Shown here: one piece after another, positions 34,424 to 42,300 of the stretch
Layout of the letters: each line of letters starts with the position of its first letter
How positions within the stretch are numbered: the stretch's first letter is position 1
Source: Streptomyces viridochromogenes
Lineage (GTDB): Bacteria > Actinomycetota > Actinomycetes > Streptomycetales > Streptomycetaceae
NCBI RefSeq assembly: GCF_001270495.1
Contig: NZ_LGUR01000002.1
Location: 188,633-252,632, forward strand
Reading direction: 5' to 3'
Length of the DNA stretch: 64,000 nucleotides
Made by a program: the position numbers and the translations under genes
The notes under the pieces: model-generated
Told to the model about the DNA's origin: nothing
Database searches by the model: none
What the model saw: the letters and a program-made list of their open reading frames with translations, nothing else

Positions 34424-34449
34424 TAACTTCTACATTGCTGTAGAAGTTA
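34424..34449. promoter_or_regulatory. 26-bp palindromic operator before the TerB-like gene (BlaI-type candidate)
   Basis: Perfect 11-base arms TAACTTCTACA and TGTAGAAGTTA surround TTGC, ending 18 bp before the ATG. The core TCTACA-N4-TGTAGA recurs in the blaI-tatA divergent region 3.6 kb away, and the ACA...TGT core with 4-bp or shorter centre is typical of BlaI/MecI-family targets (family knowledge). Confidence 0.75.
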
Positions 34450-34467
34450 ACGACGTAGGGAGTCCTC

Positions 34468-34923
34468 ATGGCCCTGTGGGACCGCATCAAGGAGTCCGCA
34501 TCGACGATGCAGACCCAGCTGGTGGCGAAGAAGAACGACCTCAAGAGCGGTGCCTTCCGCGACGCGAGCATGGCGATGTGCGCGCTCGTCGCCGCGGCCG
34601 ACGGCACCGTCGACCCCTCCGAGCGTCAACGCGTCGCCCAACTGATCGCCGGCAACGAGGTGTTGCAGAACTTCCCCGCCGACGACCTGCGCCGCCGGTT
34701 CGAGGAGAACCTGAACCGGCTCACCACCGACTTCGACTTCGGCAAGGTGAGCGTGATGCAGGAGATCGCCAAGGCGAGGAAGAAGCCCGCCGAGGCGCGT
34801 GCCGTGATCCAGATCGGCATCGTCATCGGCGGCGCCGACGGCGACTTCGACAAGGACGAGCAGGCCGTGGTCCGGGAGGCGTGCTACGCGCTCGACCTGC
34901 CGCCGCACGAGTTCGACCTCTGA
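34468..34923 (+). CDS. TerB-like tellurite-resistance family protein
   Basis: The 151-residue soluble protein begins MALWDRIKESASTMQTQLVA and shows the TerB domain: DASMAMCALVAAADGTVDPS, ERQRVAQLI near 32-61 and VIQIGIVIGGADGDFDKDEQ near 113-132, with paired acidic residues thought to bind metal. The domain occurs in Ter stress systems and phage-defence-linked modules, but here no terCDEF genes are adjacent. A perfect operator lies just upstream. GTAGGGAG precedes the ATG. A stem-loop follows it. Confidence 0.85.
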   Translation: MALWDRIKESASTMQTQLVAKKNDLKSGAFRDASMAMCALVAAADGTVDPSERQRVAQLIAGNEVLQNFPADDLRRRFEENLNRLTTDFDFGKVSVMQEIAKARKKPAEARAVIQIGIVIGGADGDFDKDEQAVVREACYALDLPPHEFDL

Positions 34924-34946
34924 GCGACCGGCACTCGCCCTCGCCG

Positions 34947-34983
34947 CGCGCCGGGCGGACGCGAGCGGCGTCCACCCGGCGCG
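34947..34983. terminator. Terminator stem-loop after terB
   Basis: GCCGGG-C-GGACGC pairs with GCGTCC-A-CCCGGC around a five-base loop, with one mismatch and further outer pairing. It lies between convergent TerB-like and LCP genes. Confidence 0.65.
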
Positions 34984-35020
34984 GCGGGTCAGCAGATCAG
35001 CAGTCAGCGAATCAGCCGAC

Positions 35021-35092
35021 CAGTCGGCCAGTCGGCCAGTCGGCGAGTCGGCGAGTCGGCGAGTCGGTCAGTCGGTCAGTCGGTCAGTCGGT
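35021..35092. repeat. 8-bp tandem repeat, nine copies, ending at the LCP stop codon
   Basis: Nine contiguous units of (C/G)AGTCGG(C/T) occur in three blocks: three CAGTCGGC, three GAGTCGG(C/T), three CAGTCGGT. The array runs into the TCA that is the complement of the LCP stop codon at 35092-35094. Looser CAGCGAATCAG-type units continue upstream from 35001. An eight-base period cannot be coding; it is a simple array in the 3' end of the LCP transcript. Confidence 0.9.
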
Positions 35093-36480
35093 CAGCGAAT
35101 CTCGTCGAGTTCGAGATCACTGCCGACGACCAGGGTGACCACACCCGCCGCGGCATCCGACGCCTGCGTGGCCCGGACCCCGGTCAACCGGCCGGCCAGC
35201 GCCTCGGCCTGCTTCTCCAGGCCCGCGGGGTAGGTGACCGTCGTCCTGCCGGTGTTCTCCGGGGCGTTGCCCTTGCCGACGACGGTGACGCCTGCCCTGC
35301 CCAGCTTCTCGGCGACGGTGGCGGCCCGTCCCGAGACTCCGGTGCCGTTGAGGACCTGGACGCGCACGGAGGACGCGTACACGGGGTTCTTCGTGTCCGC
35401 CTCCAGCCGCTTCTTGTCGATCTCCTTGTCCTTGGCCAGGGAGGTGAACAGGTCGGCGGCCTGCGGGTACTGCCACGCGACGTTGGCCAGGTCGCTGGCC
35501 ACGTCGGCCTCGCGCGGGTAGTTGGGCACGGTGAGGAACGCCAGACGATCGCTCGGGATGCCCTTGAGTTCCGAGGCGAGTGAGGTCAGCGGCTTGATGC
35601 CGGCCAGGTCGGGGTCCGTGGTCAGGGACTTGGTGGCGGACCCCAGGAAGCCGTACAGCGCCTTCGGGCTGGTCAGTTTCGCCTGCGCCTTCTCGACCAG
35701 AGCGTTCATGAACTCCTGCTGGCGTCCGATGCGTCCGATGTCGGAGCCGTCGCCGACACCGTAGCGGACCCGTACATAGCCGAGGGCCTGCTCGCCCCCG
35801 ACGGTCTGGCAGCCGGCGTCCATGTCCAGGCGGGCCTTCTTGGAGTGGATGGCCTGCTCCGGGCAGACCTCTATGCCGTCCAGGGCGTCGACCATGCCCT
35901 TGAAGCCCTGGAAGTCGACGGACATGAAGTGGTCGATGCGCAGGCCCGTGTTGGCCTCGACCGTCTTGATGGAGCAGGCGGCGGCCCCGGCGACCTCGCC
36001 GTTGCTGCCGCCGAGCGCGAACGCCTCGTTGATCTTGGCGTGGTGCGGTGCGGAGTCGCTCCCGTCGCCCTTGTCGCAGGCCGGTATCTCCACCCAGGAG
36101 TCACGCGGGAACGACACCACCGCGGCCCACTCCCGGTTCGCGGGGACGTGCAGCACCATCAGCGTGTCCGACTGCATGGTCGTCAGGTCCTTGCCGTACT
36201 CGGCGTTGGCGCCGTCGCGGCTGTCGGAGCCGACGACCAGGATGTTCTTCGAGCCCGGGCTGAGGTTCTCGGGGCGCTCCCCGCCGATCTTGTCGTCGAC
36301 GTCGGCGGACTTGATGTTGCTGTCGAGGTCGTTGTAGACCCAGGCGCCGACTCCGGCGATGCCGAGGACGACCACCGAGGTCACCCCCGCGCTCCACGCC
36401 AGGATCCGCCCCCGCCGCGTCAGCCGGGCCTTCCCCGCACCGCTGCCCGACGTACGTCGCCGCCGCCCTGTTCCGCTCAC
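35092..36480 (-). CDS. LCP (LytR-CpsA-Psr) family glycopolymer phosphotransferase
   Basis: The start is GTG 36480 after AGAGGGGGCG. The 462-residue protein has a basic cytoplasmic head, one membrane helix (WSAGVTSVVVLGIAGVGAWV near 28-47), the LCP domain at about 80-270 with ILVVGSDSRDG, SDTLMVLHV, VSFPRDSWVEIP and RIGRQQEFMNALV, and a LytR_C domain near 370-455 (RVQVLNGTGVSGRAATVAEK). LCP enzymes transfer teichoic-acid or polysaccharide chains from lipid carriers to peptidoglycan. All conserved Asp/Arg residues are present. Confidence 0.88.
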   Translation of the reverse strand: MSGTGRRRRTSGSGAGKARLTRRGRILAWSAGVTSVVVLGIAGVGAWVYNDLDSNIKSADVDDKIGGERPENLSPGSKNILVVGSDSRDGANAEYGKDLTTMQSDTLMVLHVPANREWAAVVSFPRDSWVEIPACDKGDGSDSAPHHAKINEAFALGGSNGEVAGAAACSIKTVEANTGLRIDHFMSVDFQGFKGMVDALDGIEVCPEQAIHSKKARLDMDAGCQTVGGEQALGYVRVRYGVGDGSDIGRIGRQQEFMNALVEKAQAKLTSPKALYGFLGSATKSLTTDPDLAGIKPLTSLASELKGIPSDRLAFLTVPNYPREADVASDLANVAWQYPQAADLFTSLAKDKEIDKKRLEADTKNPVYASSVRVQVLNGTGVSGRAATVAEKLGRAGVTVVGKGNAPENTGRTTVTYPAGLEKQAEALAGRLTGVRATQASDAAAGVVTLVVGSDLELDEIR

Positions 36481-36621
36481 CCGCGCCCCCTCTGTAGATG
36501 TACATGCCTGGTTGTACGGCCGAAAGGCCCCGGCCCCCTCACCATGAACAGACGACGATCTTCGCGACATCCGTTGCCCGGACCTCAGGAATTTCTCGCG
36601 TCCCCCGGATCCGCTAGGCGA

Positions 36622-37554
36622 TCAGAGCGGCGTCGCCGCCCGCAGGATGAGGACCATCGTCACCGCCGAGTTCGCGGACGACATCGCCGAGGCGGCCGTC
36701 CCCGCGGCCGCGCACCACGCCGCCAGACCCACCGAGGTGAACAGCGACGGCCAGCGGCGCACCAGCGGAGCGGGCCCGAGCAGCGCGGCCACCCGGCGCG
36801 GCACCGGCCCCGGCGCCGCGAAGCCCGCCAGCGTCGCGACCTGGGTGCCTCGGGACACCAGCGCCGCCTTGCCGATCGCGCTCGCCACCGTCCGACGACT
36901 GCCGACCGCCCGGGCCGCCTCTTCGTCGGCCCACCGCTCCGCTGTGTACGACACCGCCGTACACAGCGGGCGCAGGAACGGGTTGGCCCGCGCGGCGAGT
37001 TGGACGGAGAGCAGGAAACGGTGGTGCCGCGCGGCCAGATGGGCCCGCTCGTGAGCGAACAGGGCCCTGCGTTCGGCGGGTTCGAGGCGGTCCAGCAGGG
37101 CCGTGGTCACCACCACGCGGTCCCGGCGCCCGCCCGGCAGCGCGTAGGCGTAGGGCACCTCGTCGGGGAGTACGGCGACTCCCGTCGCCGGCAGTCCCGC
37201 CAGCGCCCGGTGGGCCTGTCGGCGCACCCGGCCGTGCCGCCACAGGGTCCGCCCGCAGGCCACGACCACCGCGCACAGCGCCGGGATCGCTGCCTTGCCG
37301 ACGACCTCGTCGAACGGTACCGCGGCCCGCACCTCGGGGTCGGACCAGCCGTCCGGCAGTGGGTTTCCGGGCAGTTGGGCGGTGCCCACCACCATCACCA
37401 GACCCAGGCAGAGCGTGCTGCACATGGCCATCACCGCGGCCACCGCGGTGAGCAACCGCGTCGCGGTACGAGGATGCAGATGCTGTTCGGCCAGGCGCGC
37501 GATCGGCCATGCCGTCAGCGGCAGGACGAGCGGCAGAAAGACGAAGACCCCCAT
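36622..37554 (-). CDS. M56-family (BlaR1/MecR1-like) membrane metallopeptidase
   Basis: The 310-residue protein begins MGVFVFLPLVLPLTAWPIAR, has two or three N-terminal helices, the zinc motif HERAH within LFAHERAHLAARHHRF near residue 165, a second acidic segment YTAERWADEEAARAVG and a C-terminal helix. It lacks the extracellular penicillin-binding sensor of true BlaR1. It follows the BlaI-type gene by 6 bp. Such pairs act as repressor plus protease that inactivates it; the trigger is unknown here. Confidence 0.85.
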   Translation of the reverse strand: MGVFVFLPLVLPLTAWPIARLAEQHLHPRTATRLLTAVAAVMAMCSTLCLGLVMVVGTAQLPGNPLPDGWSDPEVRAAVPFDEVVGKAAIPALCAVVVACGRTLWRHGRVRRQAHRALAGLPATGVAVLPDEVPYAYALPGGRRDRVVVTTALLDRLEPAERRALFAHERAHLAARHHRFLLSVQLAARANPFLRPLCTAVSYTAERWADEEAARAVGSRRTVASAIGKAALVSRGTQVATLAGFAAPGPVPRRVAALLGPAPLVRRWPSLFTSVGLAAWCAAAGTAASAMSSANSAVTMVLILRAATPL

Positions 37555-37560
37555 GAGGTG

Positions 37561-37950
37561 TCAGGCTTCCCCTTCGCTCCCGGACTCACCCAGCAGTTCA
37601 CGCAGCAGCCGCTCGTCGTCCGGCCCCAGACCGGTGACGAAGCTGGCCAGTACGGCCTCCCGGTCGCTCTCGCCGTCGAGCACCTTGCGCATCCGGTGCG
37701 CGGCGAGGCCCGCCTGGTCCGACGCCGACGTCCAGGCGAAGGACCGGCCCGCGCGCTCCCGGGTCACCGCGCCCTTGGCCAGCAGGCGGGTCAGGATCGT
37801 GATCACCGTCGTGTAGGCGAGGTCCCCGCCGAGCCGCTCCTGCACCCAGCCGGCCGTCGCCGGCCCGTCCGCCTCCTGCAGCGCCGACAGGACCAGCGCC
37901 TCCAGCTCGCCCTGTCCCCGGCGCCCGGAACGCTGCCGGTGATCCGCCAT
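37561..37950 (-). CDS. BlaI/MecI/CopY-family repressor
   Basis: From ATG 37950 (GGAGGGGAGA upstream) the 129-residue protein has the winged helix of BlaI: GELEALVLSALQEADGPATA near 14-33 and TTVITILTRLLAKGAVTRER near 47-66, then dimerisation helices ending LLRELLGESGSEGEA. It is first in an operon with the M56 peptidase. A TCTACA-N4-TGTAGA palindrome lies about 103 bp upstream in the divergent region shared with tatA, consistent with autoregulation. Confidence 0.88.
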   Translation of the reverse strand: MADHRQRSGRRGQGELEALVLSALQEADGPATAGWVQERLGGDLAYTTVITILTRLLAKGAVTRERAGRSFAWTSASDQAGLAAHRMRKVLDGESDREAVLASFVTGLGPDDERLLRELLGESGSEGEA

Positions 37951-38052
37951 GCCCTGTCTCCCCTCCGCTGACCCGTGTGTCATGTGCGATACATCGAGCG
38001 CTCCATCGTAAGGAAAGCAGAGTAAGAAGTGAGAAGGCCGCCCGCCATTTAT

Positions 38053-38068
38053 TCTACAGTGTTGTAGA
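38053..38068. promoter_or_regulatory. TCTACA-N4-TGTAGA operator between blaI and tatA
   Basis: Perfect six-base arms flank GTGT. It lies 103 bp upstream of blaI and 103 bp upstream of tatA, midway in the divergent region, and shares its core and spacing with the palindrome before the TerB-like gene. Confidence 0.75.
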
Positions 38069-38170
38069 TTCCGAGCGGCGGGCAGGGCCACGTCTCCGGG
38101 CCGACCGTGGGATGCTGCTCTACCTGCACCAACCCGCTCCTCCCCGGCTCACCAGAAGGACAGGACCCTC

Positions 38171-38401
38171 ATGTTCGGACTGAGCGAACTCGCGATCATC
38201 CTCCTCGTCGTCATAGCCGTCCTCTGCGCGAAGAAGCTGCCCGAACTGACGCGTTCCGCGGGCAAGTCGGCGCGCATCCTCAAGGCCGAGGCCAGGGCGA
38301 TGAAGGACGAGGACGACCCGGCGACACCCCGCGTGATCCAGGGGGAGACCGTCACCCCGGACGAGCCGAAGCCCCAGGGCACGCAGCAGCACCGACAGTG
38401 A
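38171..38401 (+). CDS. tatA: TatA/E-type twin-arginine translocase subunit, isolated paralogue
   Basis: The 76-residue protein begins MFGLSELAIILLVVIAVLCA, the membrane helix of TatA, then KKLPELTRSAGKSARILKAE, the amphipathic helix, and an acidic tail. All TatA features are present (FG hinge replaced by a direct KKLPEL turn). tatC and tatB are not nearby, so it is a stand-alone paralogue. It is divergent from blaI with a shared palindrome. GAAGGACAG precedes the ATG. Confidence 0.85.
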   Translation: MFGLSELAIILLVVIAVLCAKKLPELTRSAGKSARILKAEARAMKDEDDPATPRVIQGETVTPDEPKPQGTQQHRQ

Positions 38402-38460
38402 CCGGGGGAACTCGCCTGCGGTCCGGGTGAGCAGGACATAGAGGCATGCGATGCGATGCA

Positions 38461-38501
38461 AGGTGAGGCCCGGCCCGGGCTGCCCGGGCCGGGCCTCACC
38501 T
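38461..38501. terminator. Very strong bidirectional terminator, 19-bp perfect stem
   Basis: Arms 38461-38479 and 38483-38501 are perfect complements with a three-base CTG loop, placed between convergent tatA and the I36-type gene. It is the strongest hairpin I see in the window. Confidence 0.9.
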
Positions 38502-38513
38502 CTCGGCCGACGC

Positions 38514-38924
38514 TCAGCAGGAGCCGACCCACTCGATCTTCTCGACGTGCCGCTCGATGAAGCCGGCGCTCTCGCCGGGCTCCACGATCTCACTGTCCGT
38601 CTTGTGGTACGTCATGCAGTCGGTGTGCTTCGTGTTCGGGCTCGTCGGATAGTGGAAGGTGTACCGGACGTGGTCGGCGCCGGGGAAGCGCTTCCCGTTG
38701 TTGAAGACCGCCTGGGTCGAGAACTCGCCTCCGTACCAGTTGCCGGCCGTCTTGAAGACGATGGGCGAGGTGACGCTCGCCGACTGGTAGAAGCAGACGT
38801 AGCCGGACGGGCAGCCGTAGAGCGTCGCGGACGGGCTCGCCTGTGCGGTACCGGTGCCGGCCAGACCGGCGGCCAGGGCGAGCGCCCCGGTCGCGGCGAG
38901 TACGCCAAGAGTGCGCTTGGACAT
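38514..38924 (-). CDS. Secreted peptidase-inhibitor family I36-like protein
   Basis: From the ATG at 38924 the 136-residue protein has a signal peptide (TLGVLAATGALALAAGLAGT, cleavage near AQA-SP). The mature part has CPSGYVCFYQSASVTSPIVF, the 'C-P-x-G-x-x-C-x-Y' opening of I36/SMI-type gamma-crystallin-like secreted proteins, then NNGKRFPGADHVRY and a C-terminal Cys. Such Streptomyces proteins inhibit metalloproteases or bind surfaces; no activity can be assigned. Single gene. Confidence 0.75.
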   Translation of the reverse strand: MSKRTLGVLAATGALALAAGLAGTGTAQASPSATLYGCPSGYVCFYQSASVTSPIVFKTAGNWYGGEFSTQAVFNNGKRFPGADHVRYTFHYPTSPNTKHTDCMTYHKTDSEIVEPGESAGFIERHVEKIEWVGSC

Positions 38925-39342
38925 GGGTTCCCCCTCATGGTCGTGTCTGAGCCCGGCCATCGTCTCCGGCCGGCGGACCCAGGTGAACCTCTGCCCTCAT
39001 AGGTTCCGGCACGAGGACGCCGGTGGTAACGCCGAAGCCCACGCACTTCCGGGTCGCATTCGCCTCTTTGATCACCCATTCCGTCGTTGAGGTGAAAAAC
39101 AGGGTTAAATAGGCCAGTTGACCGCTCCGCCCGTAGCGTGATCACTGTGCTTTCCGCTGCGCGCGTTCAGTTCGACCAGTTCGATGCAGGCCCGAGTACG
39201 CCACTACCTCATCGGCCCCGCCTACGCCATCTCCCTCGTCACCGGACCCCGCGACCACGAATAGGCCCTTCCGGCTTCACCCGCTGACGCCGACGCGGAT
39301 CGCGCTCCCCCGCACGGGAGTTGGCGGCGCTCACCGCTCGGC
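38925..39342. other. Promoter region upstream of the PKS operon
   Basis: The 418-bp divergent region has a relatively AT-rich stretch (GGTTAAATAGGCCAGTTGAC, about 39103-39122) that is the best place for promoters. A short plus-strand frame from ATG 39184 reads MQARVRHYLIGPAYAISLVT and stops at 39264 after 26 residues; it looks protein-like but has no ribosome-binding site and may be a relic. No regulator gene for the PKS is present. Confidence 0.4.
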
Positions 39343-42300
39343 ATGACCTCATGGTCGCTCGACTGCACAGGGTTCCGGGATTGGGGTGTGGGGATGGTGG
39401 GAGATTTGTCCGTAAAGGACGACGAGGGCCATAAGGGCGATAAGGGCTCGGACGCGAGCGCGGGCGCCAGCGCGGAGGCGGGCACCTTCGCGATCGTGGG
39501 TCTGGGGTGCCGACTGCCCGGCGGGATCGTGGACCTGGCCGGGTTGTGGGAGGCGCTGGAGGCGGGGCGCGATCTCGTCGGGGAGATCCCGGAGGACCGG
39601 TTCGAGGCCGCGCGGTTCGTCGACACCGCGATGCCGAGGCCGGGGAAGTCGTACACCGCCAGAGGCGGATTCCTGGCGGACATCGCGCAGTTCGACGCGG
39701 ACTACTTCGGGATCTCGCCGCGGGAGGCGGCACAGATGGACCCCCAGCACCGGCTGCTGCTGGAGACGGCCGTCGAGGCGCTGGACGACGCGGGGATCGA
39801 CCCCGGAACGCTGGCGGGCTCCGACACCTGCGTGTTCATCGGCATCTCGGACTTCTCCTACGCCGGGCTGCAGATGATCAGGGCCCGGCAGATGAACGCC
39901 TATTCCATGGCGGGCGGCGCCCACTCGATCGCGGCGAACCGGCTCTCGCACTTCTTCGACCTGCGCGGGCCGAGCATGGTGATCGACACCGCCTGCTCGT
40001 CGTCGCTGGTGGCCGTGGAACGCGCCTGCCGGGAGCTGGCGTCGGGCGGCAGCCGCGTGGCGCTCGCGGGCGGGGTCAACCTGCTGCTCAGCCCGAACGG
40101 GTTCGTCGGATTCAGCCAGGCGTCGATGCTGTCGAAGCGGGGCCGCTGCGCGGCGTTCTCGGCGGACGCGGACGGGTTCGTCCGGGCCGAGGGCGCGGGC
40201 GTGGTCGTACTGAAGCCGCTGGCTGACGCCGTCGCCGACGGGGACCGGATCCATGGCGTGATCGCCGCGTCGGGCAGCAACTGCGACGGGCGCACCGCCG
40301 GGCTGTCCCTGCCCAGTGCGCGGGCGCAGGAGGATCTGCTGCGGCAGGTGTACGAGCGGGCGGGCATCGCGCCCGACGAAGTGGTGTACGTGGAGGCGCA
40401 CGGCACCGGTACGCAGGCGGGCGATCCGGCCGAGTGCGCCGCGCTGGGCCGGGTGCTGGGTGTGGCGCGGTCGGTGGGGCCGTTGCCCATCGGCTCGGTG
40501 AAGTCGAACGTGGGCCATCTGGAGCCGGCGTCGGGCATGGCGGGGCTGTTCAAGGCCCTGGCGGTGCTGCGGCACGGCACGATCCCCGCGTCGCTGCACC
40601 TGGAACCGCTCAATCCGGGCATCGACTTCGCCGGGCTGGGGCTGGAGCCGGTCGAGCGGGCGCGTCCGCTGGCAGCGCCGGAGGGTCGGCGCTTCGTGGG
40701 CGTCAACTCCTTCGGGTTCGGCGGGGCGAACGCCCATGTGGTCGTCGGCCCGCCGCCGGTGGCCGTGCCACGACCCCGTGTCGAAGCGGCGGCCGTACGG
40801 ATCCCGGCGGCCGGACTGCCGGTGATCGCTTCGGGTCGTACCCCACAAGCGGCCGTGGAGGCGGCACGACGGCTGGCCGCCCGGCTGACGGGCGTGGCCG
40901 CGTCGGAGCCGTCGTCCGAGGAGCCGTCGTCGGAGGGGTTGTCGGAGTTCTACGACATCGCCGCCACCACCGGCGTCCGCCGGGCCAGGCACCGCTACCG
41001 CCGGGTGGCGCTGGCCGCGACGCCGCGCGAGGCCGCACGGATCCTGTCGGGCGGGGACGTGCCGGGTGAGGGTGTTGCGGGCGCAGGTGTGACGGGCGAG
41101 GGCGTGACGGGTGAGGCGGTCGAGCGTGGCCGGGTCGCGCTGGTCTTCGCGGGCAACGGCTCGCAGTGGGCCGGGATGGCGGCCGATCTGCTGGACGACG
41201 CGGTGTTCCGCGCCGAAGTGGACGCGGTCGACGGCGCGTTGGCGCCCCGGCTCGGCTGGTCCGTCGCCGCGGCACTGGGCCGGCCCGTCGACGAGTGGGG
41301 TCTGGAGGCCACCGAGGTGTCCCAGCCACTGCTGTTCGCGGTGCAGGCCGGCATCACGGCTGTGCTGCGCGAGCGGGGCGTGAGGTGGAGGCTCGCGCTC
41401 GGGCACAGCGTCGGGGAGGTCGCCGCCGCGTACGCCGTCGGCGCGCTGACGCTCCAGGAGGCGGCGTGGGTGGTCGCGGAGCGCAGCCGGGCCCAGGCGG
41501 TCACGGCCGGCCGGGGCCGCATGGCCGCGGTCGGGCTGTCGGCGGCCGAGGCGGAGAAGGTCCTGTCGGCGCACCCGGGGCTGGTCGTGGCGGCCGTGAA
41601 CAGTGGCAGGGACGTGACGCTCGCCGGGCCCGTCGACCAACTCAAGTCACTGGGCGACGAGTTGGCGGCGCGAGAGGTGTTCTTCCGGCTCATGGACCTC
41701 GACTACGCCTTCCACAGTCCGGTCATGGAGCGGATCCGGACCCCGCTGGCCGCCGGTCTCGCCGGGTTGGCCCCGCAGGGGGACACCGGGGCTCTGATCT
41801 CCACGGTCACCGGCGGGCCGGTACCCGAGTCCGGCCTGGACGCCGAGTACTGGTGGCGCAACGTCCGCGAGCCGGTCCGGTTCGCCGCCGCCGTCCAACA
41901 CGCCCTGGACACGGGCGTCGACGTACTGCTGGAGGTCGGCCCGCATCCCGTCCTGCGCACGTTTCTGCACCGGATCGCCGCCGGACACGGCCGGGTGGCC
42001 CTGCTCGCCGCCCTGCGCCGCGACACCGCAGGGCCGACCGCGCTGCGCCGCTCGGTGGAAGCGCTGATCGCCGCCGGGGCGGAGATGGACTGGGCGCGCT
42101 GGTTCCCCCGCCCCCCGCGGGTGGCGGATCTCCCCGCCTACCCGTGGCAGCGGAAACGGCACTGGAGCGGCACCCCGCAGCAGTGGGTCATCAGCAGCGG
42201 CTCGGGACGGCTGGACCACCCCCTGCTGGGCGAGCGGCTGCCTACGGCGGAGCCCTCGTGGCAGGGGCCGGTCGAACCGGCGCTGGTGCCCTGGCTGGTC

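Larger units (their letters stand above)
34072..34467. other. Divergent region with hairpin, operator copies and a coding-like remnant
   Basis: The 396-bp gap contains a perfect 11-bp stem (34203-34213/34223-34233), a degenerate operator at 34244-34259, and a perfect 26-bp operator palindrome at 34424-34449. Between the operators a plus-strand frame without a proper start translates to AAGLAVGAAGGTVAAEVVDE followed by VGDFFEGEEERGEDEGG and a stop at 34423. This helical and acidic segment looks like the C-terminus of a lost protein. Confidence 0.45.

Noticed and set aside
35021..35092. Tandem repeats as a CRISPR array
   Set aside because: Units are 8 bp and contiguous with no spacers or cas genes.
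36622..37950. BlaI/M56 as a beta-lactam resistance system
   Set aside because: No sensor domain and no linked beta-lactamase. The serine hydrolases at 12 kb and 20.7 kb are far away and lack these operators.
39349..41640. Long open frame on the minus strand opposite the PKS
   Set aside because: It is the mirror of high-GC coding bias; its residues are Arg/Gln/His-rich without any domain, while the plus strand encodes clear KS and AT domains.
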